Shown here: in pieces, positions 9,501-15,934 of the stretch
How positions within the stretch are numbered: position 1 is the first letter of the stretch
Layout of the letters: each line of letters opens with the position of its first letter
Source of the DNA: Luteibacter yeojuensis
GTDB lineage: Bacteria > Pseudomonadota > Gammaproteobacteria > Xanthomonadales > Rhodanobacteraceae
Assembly: GCF_011742875.1 (NCBI RefSeq)
Contig: NZ_JAAQTL010000001.1
Coordinates: 620,001 to 684,000 of the forward strand
Length of the DNA stretch: 64,000 nucleotides
Reading direction: 5' to 3'
Notes under the pieces: model-generated
What the model was told of the DNA's origin: nothing
The model's database searches: none
Seen by the model: the letters and a program-made list of their open reading frames with translations, nothing else
Program-made: the position numbers and the translations under genes

Positions 9501-10159
9501 TCTCGCAGACGCTCGCCCAGGTCAACGACAACCAGGCGCTCGGTAAGCGCCTCACAACCGTCCAGGCGCAGTTCGGCTCGCAGCTGGCGGGCGTCACGAC
9601 GCAGATCGACACCCTAGCGGACGACCAGCAGGCGCTGGCGTCTCAGGTCACGACCGTGCAGGCCACGGCCGGCGAAGCACAGGCCTCCGCGCAGCTGGCC
9701 TTCCAGACCGCGGCGAACGTCGACGGCAAAGTCTCGTCGGCGATCATCGGCAAGGTCGGTGTGACCACCGACGGCAAGTATTACTCAGCGGGCTTCGCCG
9801 TCGGCATCGACAACAGCGGCGGCACCGTGCAGTCGCAGTTCCTGGTCACCGCCGACACCTTCGCAATCCTTCCAACGACTGCCGGCGGCACGGCCGTGGC
9901 GCCATTCGTCATCCAGGGCGGACAGACCTTCATCAGCCAGGCCCTGATCGGAACGGGCTGGATCACGAACGCCATGATCGGGAACACGATTCAGTCGACG
10001 GCGGTGGACGTGAACGGAAATCCGCTATGGTCGCTGAACAAGACCACGGGGCTCGTGATGCGCGGCTCAAGCGCCGCTGGCCGAACGGAGATCGACGGCA
10101 ATGGCGGACGAACCTACGACTCAAGCGGCACGCTGCGCGTGCGTTGGGGTATCTGGTAA
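6563..10159 (+). CDS. Tail tip / host-specificity protein J
   Basis: A 1198-aa central tail fibre that contacts the host receptor and closes the tube. ATG 6563 follows an AAAGG site; the N-terminal GAKGGGGGH and FHIVDLISEGEI motifs are classical for gpJ. A Phage-tail_3-like domain lies near residues 330-480, a fibronectin-III-like module near 630-730 (NYKVEWQKDEGQW), and a short carbohydrate-binding-module-like segment near 866-912 (VAYSTGAFVSHNGQLWLALE). A coiled stretch leads to a DUF1983-like C-terminus. It shares one base with the next gene's ATG. Receptor choice is likely encoded in the last 130 residues. Confidence 0.92.
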   Translation: MGNELRIIGAKGGGGGHTPVEAPNTLRSISSFHIVDLISEGEIAGLVNGMQSVYLDGTALANADGTLNFYGVSVQVRPGTQDQDYIPGYGGVESDTAVATELKSGTPWIHELTDTDLSAVRITLQVDALQKSNTSNGDINGYTIQYAIDVSTDGGAYNTVLNTAFSGKCTGPYQRSHRIDLPAATEGWNVRVRRITPNANSATVSDTTRIVSITEIIDVKLRYPNSALVAISGDASQFNNIPSRAYEIFGRKIKIPSNYNPQTRSYTGVWDGSFQTEWTNNPAWVLYDMVTQDRFGLGDLIDASMVDKWELYRIAQYCDQMVPDGKGGQEPRFTCNTYLQSQADAYKLLGDLASIFRGVSYWMGGSIVSVADMPQDPIFTYTDTNVIDGKFTYQSSPRKTRYTTALVTWNDPDNAYGQAVEYVEDRDGLARYGLQQIEMVAFGCTSQGQAHRAGQWALVSSQLETDSVSFAVGLDGLLGAIPGRIIRVQDSARAGARQGGRIGSATSSSVTVDVLPDEVQVGDSLTVHTPAGVAETHTINAIDTVARRLSISGSFTATPVAQSVWAVESTTLVTQHFRVLSVSEDSTDDEIRFTISAIQHNPSKFAHIDDGAAIQIPPISKLPTGPQVPPTNVRVGSHVVIEQGIANNVMTIEWDKAEGAANYKVEWQKDEGQWIQAGTTPLTSTDVHGIYTGIYTARVTAFNNGNTPSLATLSDPTPLLGKTGSPPLLASLTTESLIFGIGIHWTFPDGVSDTQRTEIWASTTTVRPDADDTIAYHMGDFAYPGDSTELHGLVAGTSLFFWGRMVDKAGNIGPWYPETGAVNGQSSSDAGPILEYLTGQITKSQLGQELQEAIDSIDGLQSFIEPPAAWANDVAYSTGAFVSHNGQLWLALEDVAAGGAEPGTDPEVWRDVGAVTQTAAGLALQMSQVNLTVEELDGQVQATAEKTDSVYAQLNPKKIGVDTEGTIGGENDLPVTAGYFSQTLAQVNDNQALGKRLTTVQAQFGSQLAGVTTQIDTLADDQQALASQVTTVQATAGEAQASAQLAFQTAANVDGKVSSAIIGKVGVTTDGKYYSAGFAVGIDNSGGTVQSQFLVTADTFAILPTTAGGTAVAPFVIQGGQTFISQALIGTGWITNAMIGNTIQSTAVDVNGNPLWSLNKTTGLVMRGSSAAGRTEIDGNGGRTYDSSGTLRVRWGIW

Positions 10160-10437
10160 TGCCCGCCGGTCTCCAAACCTTCGATGCGGCGGGGAACATC
10201 ATCGTCGACCTGACGACGCGCATAACCCGCGTCGGTGGTACTGCGAATATCCCCGCCGGTAGCACGGGCTCCGTCGTCGTACCCAACGCCTCCCAAGGCA
10301 CCCTTTGGTACGCCTTCTGCCACCAGTCGGGCGAGCGGTACTACCCGGTGATCAACGTTAGCGGGGCTACCATCTCGTGGAGCCCTTCGACACAGGGAAC
10401 ACCGTCCGACAAGACAATCATCTTCGGGGTCTATTGA
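10159..10437 (+). CDS. Small tail-fibre-like protein A (MPAGLQ family)
   Basis: A 92-aa product starting at ATG 10159, overlapping J's TAA by one base. It begins MPAGLQTFDAAGN, almost the same as the next protein, then has a beta-rich, glycine/threonine-rich body with no cysteine pair or signal peptide. Genes with this opening often follow J in prophages of xanthomonads and pseudomonads, and they are thought to be fibre or chaperone components. No enzymatic motif is visible. The role is inferred from position. Confidence 0.6.
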   Translation: MPAGLQTFDAAGNIIVDLTTRITRVGGTANIPAGSTGSVVVPNASQGTLWYAFCHQSGERYYPVINVSGATISWSPSTQGTPSDKTIIFGVY

Positions 10438-11087
10438 TGCCCGCTGGCCTTCAGATCATGAACGCCGATGGCGTCACAGTGCAGATCGATGATACGTACG
10501 CGAATCTCGCTGTCGTCGAGATGGGGACGATAGCCACAAACACGGCCACCTCGGCGGGTGGCAACTCGGGCGTCACCTTCTCCCGATCCGGACTTAAAAA
10601 CCCGCTGATCGCCGTCGCCGGAAGCACGTCACAGGTAGCGGTCGCGTGGCTCCAGAACGCAGGGAGCGGTACGTGGGGATTCAACATCGCCGCAGCTGGC
10701 GGTGTTGGGACGCAGTGTAAATACCTAATTTTCGACAATCCACCTGCATCGAACCCTAACTATGGGTTCCAGGTGTTCGATTCCTCTGGAAACAAAACGT
10801 TTGATGGCAGCTTGAGATACCTGCGCGTCGTGGACATGCAAGTCAATATTTCCGATGGCGCTGTTCTCAATTACGATGCAAGCAAGCAGTACGCCGTTTG
10901 TCACCTGATATTCGGGTTTCGAGTTTGGAATCAGACAGGGTTTAATCAAGTTGTTGCATCGCGAGCGAGTGGTGGCTCGGTGACATTGAACTACATAACC
11001 ATCAACTCCGTACCCGGGAGCCCACCGCAGCTGAATGCGGCTCTATCTTCGATCCTAGTGGTCGACATAACGAACTACGGACTCTGA
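10437..11087 (+). CDS. Tail-fibre-like protein B (MPAGLQ family)
   Basis: A 216-aa protein whose ATG overlaps the preceding stop by one base. The N-terminus (MPAGLQIMNADG) is a paralogous copy of the gene before it, but the rest is unrelated: a beta-rich body with FNIAAAGGVG and GFQVFDSSGNKTFDG. DNA here is visibly richer in A and T than the tail genes to the left, suggesting recent exchange of the adhesin cassette. Probably part of the distal fibre; function not proven. Confidence 0.6.
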   Translation: MPAGLQIMNADGVTVQIDDTYANLAVVEMGTIATNTATSAGGNSGVTFSRSGLKNPLIAVAGSTSQVAVAWLQNAGSGTWGFNIAAAGGVGTQCKYLIFDNPPASNPNYGFQVFDSSGNKTFDGSLRYLRVVDMQVNISDGAVLNYDASKQYAVCHLIFGFRVWNQTGFNQVVASRASGGSVTLNYITINSVPGSPPQLNAALSSILVVDITNYGL

Positions 11088-11094
11088 GGCACCT

Positions 11095-11793
11095 ATGGCA
11101 CTGAACATCCAGCGGCTCAACTTCGACCCTGTGACGGGCGACAACCCGAGCGAAGGGTTCATGAAGCTCGACCTCAATATCGGGGAGATCGTTGAGGCGA
11201 TCGATGGCGATGGCACGCCCGAGAACACCGGGATAGAGCAACGCTTATCGGATGCTGAGTCCAAGATCTCCAATCTTCAGCCCATATCCATCTCTGGCCT
11301 ATATGCTGGCCGACCCCTCGCTCCATCCGTTCCGCCATGGACAATTTACTACGCTACCGATGTGCTTGAGGCCTATCTCAGTAATGGCACCGTCTGGACG
11401 GTTCTCCCCACTTCCGGAGGTGAGCTTGGATATGCAGAGAAGGTGTCTGCGTCTTCGACATCTTCGACGTCACCGGTAGATATAGCGGGTCTCACTGTCA
11501 CATGCCGGGTAGGAGAGAAGCCAGTTATTGTCGAGTACGGCGGTGCCGTACGGCACCAGAGTACTACTGGAATATTCGTAATCCAGATGGTTTATGGGGA
11601 CAGCGTGACCCAGGGAAGCAGAATCGTCGGTAGCGGCGGATACGTGTACCTAGAAAGGAAAACACGTATCTCGGGACTCACTCCAGGCTCAACTCAAACA
11701 TTCAAATTACGAATGAATGCGGCATCCGCAGGTACTGTAGATATTTATGCCGACGCGAACGACCGTCCCTTCATACGAGTGGCGAACACCTGA
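11095..11793 (+). CDS. Putative tail fibre protein
   Basis: A 232-aa protein beginning 7 bases after the previous gene. The first 55 residues (LNFDPVTGDNPSEGFMKLDL...) resemble the structural N-terminus that docks short fibres. A region with predicted beta strands follows, plus a linker rich in Ser/Thr near residue 120 (SASSTSSTSP). The C-terminal half looks like a compact beta-sandwich (GLTPGSTQTFKLRMNAASAG), as seen in receptor-binding tips. The last 3 bases include the first base of the hydrolase ATG, so the two are coupled. Family not recognised with certainty. Confidence 0.6.
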   Translation: MALNIQRLNFDPVTGDNPSEGFMKLDLNIGEIVEAIDGDGTPENTGIEQRLSDAESKISNLQPISISGLYAGRPLAPSVPPWTIYYATDVLEAYLSNGTVWTVLPTSGGELGYAEKVSASSTSSTSPVDIAGLTVTCRVGEKPVIVEYGGAVRHQSTTGIFVIQMVYGDSVTQGSRIVGSGGYVYLERKTRISGLTPGSTQTFKLRMNAASAGTVDIYADANDRPFIRVANT

Positions 11794-12512
11794 TGTGGAC
11801 TAGCGTTGGGCGAGGACGTGTCCACGCAGGTGAAGATGACGTGCTTATGGGGGCGAGCCGTTCCATGGCTCCCAAGCCTGGGGTGATCTACGTCCATGGA
11901 GCTGAAGGCGACATAGGAGGTGGCCTGACGTGGATGAAAATCCCTTCGCGTGCTCGCCTGATCAATGCGATCGCCGACGCTGGATACACGATGGTGTCGG
12001 CAGATCTGGGTGGAGTCGAGACTTGGGGGAACGACACCGCCGTTGGTCGGATCACGGAGGCGAAGACCTTTCTTCAGTCTCAGCCCAGCGTCCTCGCCGG
12101 TCCAGTGATACTCGTCGGTCAATCGATGGGCGCCATGAACAGCCTTGTGTGGGCAGCGCGGTTTCCTGCCTCCGTGAAGTGCATCGTCTGCGCGATTCCG
12201 GTGGTCAACCTGAGCGACCTGCGGGAGCGCCTATTCAAGGCCAGCATCGACGGCGCCTACGGAGGGACGTACAGCGACGCCGCGTTCGGATCTCAGCACA
12301 GCCCCTACGTGATGGCGGCCTCAAACCCGTGGTCAGGCATCCCGATCCAGATCTGGTACGGCGATAGCGACATGGTGTCGCCGCCGGCTTTCGTCGCGTC
12401 GCTCGGACGACAAACTCCTTCAGCTGAGCTTCGCCTTGTACGGGGAGGGCATGCCGAATCGACGGTCGAGGCGATCCCGCCGGACCAGGTCCTCGCCTTC
12501 ATGGCCAGGTAG
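11793..12512 (+). CDS. Phage-borne alpha/beta hydrolase (esterase-like)
   Basis: A 239-aa single-domain alpha/beta hydrolase. The nucleophile elbow GQSMG gives Ser111, the acid is Asp191 or Asp193 (WYGDSDMV), and His220 (GGHAEST) completes the triad. The early VHGAEGD supplies the oxyanion turn. There is no signal peptide or membrane segment. It overlaps the tail fibre gene by one base, so it is probably made together with the adhesins. It could be a virion esterase that trims surface polysaccharide, such as an O-acetyl esterase, or a lysogenic-conversion enzyme. Catalysis is well supported; the substrate is unknown. Confidence 0.75.
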   Translation: MWTSVGRGRVHAGEDDVLMGASRSMAPKPGVIYVHGAEGDIGGGLTWMKIPSRARLINAIADAGYTMVSADLGGVETWGNDTAVGRITEAKTFLQSQPSVLAGPVILVGQSMGAMNSLVWAARFPASVKCIVCAIPVVNLSDLRERLFKASIDGAYGGTYSDAAFGSQHSPYVMAASNPWSGIPIQIWYGDSDMVSPPAFVASLGRQTPSAELRLVRGGHAESTVEAIPPDQVLAFMAR

Positions 12513-12552
12513 CCGCTACGTCGCCGTCACGGCGCGGCGGTATGCTGCGGCC

Positions 12553-13242
12553 ATGTGCGGCCGCTACGCCACCTTCGGACCCGTCAGCCTGAGCCGTGAG
12601 GCTCGCGAGGTGCTGGACCAGCTCGAGCTGGACATCAGCAGCGAGATCAACCAGCGCGAGCCGCAGTACAACGTGGCGCCGACCCAGAAGGCGCCGGTGG
12701 TCCTGTATGGCGACGGCGGCTACCACGTCCGTGCCTACCGCTGGGGGCTGGTGCCGCATTGGTCGAAGGATCTGAAGTTCGGGGCGAAGACCATCAACGC
12801 CCGCGCTGACACGGTGGCCACGAAGCCTTCGTTTCGCGAGGCGTTCAAGAAGCGCCGCTGCCTGGTGCCGGCGAGCGGCTACTTCGAATGGAAGGGCGAG
12901 TCGCCCAACAAGCAACCATACTTCATCCACGACCCCGCGGGCGACCTGCTCATGTTCGCCGGGCTATGGGAGGGCTGGAGGGAATCGCCAGATTCCGAAT
13001 GGGTGCACACCTACACCGTGATCACCGGCGAGCCTGGAAAGGTCTCCGGCGACATCCACGACCGGCAGCCGGTCATCCTGCCGCCGGATCTATGGTCGGT
13101 GTGGTGCGAGGCGCCGCCGGCGGATGCCCGGGGCGTGCTTGCCAAGGGTCCCGAGGCGGATCTCGTCTACCACCCCGTGACCAAAGCCGTCGGTTCCCCG
13201 AAGAACAAGGGTCCCGAGCTGGTCGAACCCATCGATCTGTAG
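12553..13242 (+). CDS. SRAP-domain protein (YedK/HMCES type)
   Basis: A 229-aa protein that covalently caps abasic sites in single-stranded DNA. The active residues are all present: Cys2 exposed after Met removal (MCGRY), Asn40 (YNVAPTQ), Glu112 (GYFEW) and His169 (IHDRQP). The WGLVPHW and TINARADT motifs are typical. I chose ATG 12553 because the Cys must be residue 2; a longer frame from 12436 would destroy this. It lies between the adhesin cassette and the prophage edge, where accessory genes are common, and could protect phage DNA. It may also be a host gene. Confidence 0.92.
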   Translation: MCGRYATFGPVSLSREAREVLDQLELDISSEINQREPQYNVAPTQKAPVVLYGDGGYHVRAYRWGLVPHWSKDLKFGAKTINARADTVATKPSFREAFKKRRCLVPASGYFEWKGESPNKQPYFIHDPAGDLLMFAGLWEGWRESPDSEWVHTYTVITGEPGKVSGDIHDRQPVILPPDLWSVWCEAPPADARGVLAKGPEADLVYHPVTKAVGSPKNKGPELVEPIDL

Positions 13243-13329
13243 GCCGGCTGGCGGGTTACTGGGGAAACCTCCCGCTCCACCCTCACGCCGTCCACATTTC
13301 TGAGACTCGCCGGCGGTATCGTCCGCGGC

Positions 13330-13650
13330 ATGAGCACCGTCACCTGGCTTCCCCGACCCGTCCTCATGGGTGCCCCTGTGCCGCAGCAGTACGGTGCGGC
13401 GGAGAACGGCGTGCCCTTCGTCATGGTTCGAGAGCTTGCCAACTGCGACCTATGGCGGGTGAGCCTCTACCCGGACGGGAATCCCGAGCGCGCGATCGAG
13501 AGCAGGGCGGCCTCCGAGCGGCAGGCGAAGCGTTTCATTGAACGCTGGGCAGCTGCCCGCACGCTGGAGCCGCGGGCGCCGGAGAAGGCGAAGAAAGCCG
13601 ACCCGGCATGGGCACCCCGCAAGCCGAAAGGCTCGGACGACCGATCCTAG
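13330..13650 (+). CDS. Hypothetical protein, 106 aa
   Basis: An open frame from ATG 13330 with coding-like composition but no recognised family. The N-terminal 70 residues look like a small alpha/beta domain (ENGVPFVMVRELANCDLWRV) with a helix rich in Arg and Ala (SERQAKRFIERWAAAR). The last 30 residues are a basic, proline-rich tail. It overlaps the end of the lipoprotein gene on the other strand by 4 bases. Position suggests a prophage right-end accessory gene. Confidence 0.55.
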   Translation: MSTVTWLPRPVLMGAPVPQQYGAAENGVPFVMVRELANCDLWRVSLYPDGNPERAIESRAASERQAKRFIERWAAARTLEPRAPEKAKKADPAWAPRKPKGSDDRS

Positions 13651-13877
13651 GGCGCCGCGCCAGAGTCCTGAGCGACGTCGGCGTACCCCTTGGCCTTCAG
13701 GCATCCCGCCACCGATTCATCGATATATCGCCGACGGTCGGCCTGGCGCGTGATGTTGTGCGGGACGACGACCCCGTACGCGCACTGGGAGACGTCACGG
13801 TCACGCTGCGTCGTGTCGGTGGCACAGCCAGAAAGAGCCGCGACCGCGCAAGCGGCAACAATCCATGATGGGCGCAT
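13647..13877 (-). CDS. Small lipoprotein, 76 aa
   Basis: The protein starts with a lipoprotein signal sequence and a lipobox ending at Cys18 (AALSGC), followed by a short polar domain with two more cysteines (QCAYGV, GCLKAKGY) that could pair in the periplasm. It is transcribed against the prophage late genes and converges with the 106-aa gene, overlapping by 4 bases. Small outer-membrane or periplasmic lipoproteins at prophage edges are often expressed in the lysogen and sometimes act in superinfection exclusion. That role is only a contextual guess here. Confidence 0.65.
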   Translation of the reverse strand: MRPSWIVAACAVAALSGCATDTTQRDRDVSQCAYGVVVPHNITRQADRRRYIDESVAGCLKAKGYADVAQDSGAAP

Positions 13878-13981
13878 TTGATTTTCCCCTGTTGCGTCGG
13901 GCAGCCCCTGTGCTAGCCCGGCAGGGGGATCATAGCGCAGGGTGGGGCAGGCGAAGCAACGCCGTTGGCGTCAGTGGACAG

Positions 13982-14026
13982 AATTGCGGAACAGTTCGGT
14001 AATTGCGGAAAAATCCGTTAACCGAA
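13982..14026. repeat. Direct repeat and nested palindrome beside tRNA-Leu
   Basis: The 10-mer AATTGCGGAA occurs at 13982-13991 and 14001-14010, 19 bp apart. An imperfect palindrome overlaps it: TTCGGT 13995-14000 with ACCGAA 14021-14026, and inside it CGGA 14006-14009 with TCCG 14014-14017. It ends 16 bp from the tRNA 3' end. Short repeats beside an attachment core could be integrase arm sites, or part of the promoter region of the lipoprotein gene. Confidence 0.35.
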
Positions 14027-14042
14027 AAGTTCGCTAAGTCCT

Positions 14043-14129
14043 TGGTGCCGAAAGTGGGACTCGAACCCACACTGTATCTCTACAAACGGATTTTGAGTCC
14101 GCCGCGTCTACCGGTTCCGCCATTTCGGC
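14043..14129 (-). tRNA. tRNA-Leu (anticodon CAA)
   Basis: The 87-nt minus-strand gene includes an encoded 3' CCA (TGG at 14043-14045 on the plus strand). The acceptor stem GCCGAAA pairs with TTTCGGC, the anticodon CAA is at 14093-14095, and the TPsiC loop reads GGTTCGAGTCC. The long variable arm expected of a leucine tRNA is present. Its 3' end faces the prophage, as expected for a phage attachment site, while host genes begin about 25 bp beyond its 5' end. Confidence 0.96.
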
Positions 14130-14152
14130 ATGGGAAGGCGATTATGCGGGAT

Positions 14153-14731
14153 TCAATGCACCCGGTCGAGGCCCAACTGGCGTTCGGTGCGGTGGTACCA
14201 GTCGTCGCCTTCGGGATTGAACACGGCGCACTGCGTCATGCGGCCCGAATAAATGTGCAGGCTGACCGCCACGGCGTCTTCGCTGGGGTTGCGGATGGTG
14301 TGGTACTCGTGGGGCGGAATCAGGCTGCCGGCGGAGCCGGGGCCGGCCTGGATCGAGCCCACCGGGCGGAAGTGGTAGCGCTCGGCTTCCTGGTCGAGCA
14401 GTTCGTACTGGACGATCTCCAGCGCGCCGTTCCAGACGCCCTCGACGCACCACATGCCGCAATGGTCGTGAATCAGGGTGCCCTGGCCCGGCCCCCAGGT
14501 CATGGCGACCACGCTGTAGCCGTGCTCGTCGCTGCGGTAGAGCTCGCGGCGAGCGTAATGGTCGCCCGCGGTCTCGAACACGCACCGGGGTAGCTCGACT
14601 TCCTGCGAACGGATCAGCCGGCACAGCGCATTGCGCAGGTTGTCGGTGATGGCCGGGGTGCTCGGCTGGGTGACCGAGGCGTCGATGGCTTCGATGAGCC
14701 TGCGGCTGCCCGGGAAGTCGACCGTGATCAT
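14153..14731 (-). CDS. Cysteine dioxygenase-family thiol dioxygenase
   Basis: A 192-aa cupin that uses Fe(II) and O2 to oxidise a thiol to a sulfinate. His88 and His90 (LIHDHCGMW) and His144 (EYHTIRN) form the three-histidine iron site, and Tyr161 lies in the CDO signature SLHIYSG. Length matches bacterial cysteine dioxygenases. The substrate could be cysteine or 3-mercaptopropionate; the residues that separate the two are not decisive by eye. It is read toward the tRNA and is the first clear host gene beyond the prophage boundary. Confidence 0.8.
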   Translation of the reverse strand: MITVDFPGSRRLIEAIDASVTQPSTPAITDNLRNALCRLIRSQEVELPRCVFETAGDHYARRELYRSDEHGYSVVAMTWGPGQGTLIHDHCGMWCVEGVWNGALEIVQYELLDQEAERYHFRPVGSIQAGPGSAGSLIPPHEYHTIRNPSEDAVAVSLHIYSGRMTQCAVFNPEGDDWYHRTERQLGLDRVH

Positions 14732-14822
14732 GGGTGGAACCTCTGCATGCGTGGGCGTAGGGGACGCCGGTCGCCCCCAATCATAGCAAACCGGCGGTCC
14801 CCGCCTTGAACGAGGCGTGCAT

Positions 14823-15755
14823 TCAGGCCCGGCGTCTCCTCAGTCGCGGCGACGTGCGGCTACTGAGGGCATCGTTGAAGGGGCCGAAGGAGGCAATGTA
14901 GGCGGTCCGGTCGTTCCGGTGCGTCTCGGCGAGCCGCCGGTGGTCGGCGAGGACGCCGTCCATCCGCTGGATGGCGGCTTCCGCCACGGCCGCCGCCGAC
15001 GGGTCCCCGAGGGACAGCGCCATCCGGTGCAGGGCGCAGCCGTAGAGGCGCAGCGCCACGGCTTCGAGGTAGAGGGCGTCCGACGCGGCGCGCGCCTTCC
15101 GGTAGACCTGCGCCGCCTGGCGTGCGGCCGGTGGCTCGCCGAGGCATTGAAGGACGTTCAGGATGTCCTGCGCCACATCCTGCTCGGTGCTGGACGCCGC
15201 GGCCAGCGCGGGGTCCACCCAGGTGCCCAGGTCCACGGCGTGTGCGCGCGCCGAGACGGTCCGCCACCCGGGAGCGAGGGCGTACCAGATCGACATGCGG
15301 CAGCCGACGATGAGGGATTCCAGGTCCCGGGCGACCTGTTCGTCGCCCGGCTCCGCGGATTGCCATGCGGTGAATCGCTTGCGCTGGGCGTAGAGGTGCG
15401 AGTGCAGCGCGGACGTCACGCCTTCGTCGCCCGGTTCGTCGAGCACGTAGGCGGCGTTCACGGCCATGCCGATGGCGTCCCGCGCGAGCGCCCTGGCGCT
15501 CGCGTCGCGTCCTTGTTCCAGTGCGAGCATGATCGTCGCGTGCATGTCGGCCAGGGCATCCAGCGCGCACGATCCGTAGAGGCGGGCGGCGTTGCCCGGC
15601 ACCGCCTGCAGGTTTTCCAGGCCGTGTGCGATGGCCTCCCGGCTAGCCTGCATGTCGGGAAGATGGCGGCGCAAGCTCTGGAGCTGCGTCGCCCACACTT
15701 CATGCTGGGCCGTCCGGAGCTGATCGGCGTGTGCTTTTCCTTCTGCGTGATTCAT
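14823..15755 (-). CDS. Unrecognised all-helical protein, 310 aa
   Basis: No confident family. I place the start at ATG 15755, preceded by AGGAAGG about 8-10 bases upstream; an in-frame ATG 15 codons earlier is less well spaced. The sequence is almost entirely amphipathic helix, rich in Ala, Arg and Asp, with no signal peptide or membrane segment. The stretch ARALARDAIGMAVNAAYVLD resembles the repeated helical pattern of DUF5677-type proteins, but this is weak. The C-terminus ends in an Arg-rich tail (PRLRRRRA). It stands alone between the dioxygenase and metX. Confidence 0.7.
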   Translation of the reverse strand: MNHAEGKAHADQLRTAQHEVWATQLQSLRRHLPDMQASREAIAHGLENLQAVPGNAARLYGSCALDALADMHATIMLALEQGRDASARALARDAIGMAVNAAYVLDEPGDEGVTSALHSHLYAQRKRFTAWQSAEPGDEQVARDLESLIVGCRMSIWYALAPGWRTVSARAHAVDLGTWVDPALAAASSTEQDVAQDILNVLQCLGEPPAARQAAQVYRKARAASDALYLEAVALRLYGCALHRMALSLGDPSAAAVAEAAIQRMDGVLADHRRLAETHRNDRTAYIASFGPFNDALSSRTSPRLRRRRA

Positions 15756-15934
15756 CGAACATACCTTCCTGCTTGGCTTATGCGTACTGCACGCAGGCAT
15801 GCTCTGAGACGTGGATGGCGACGGCAACACTTTATTGCCGGAACGGCGTGCTGACCGCGTCTCGCGGTCATGGGACGCGAACGCAGCCACGGGTTCGGCC
15901 TGTTGGGTGGCTAAGACGATTCGGAGCGAAGGTG

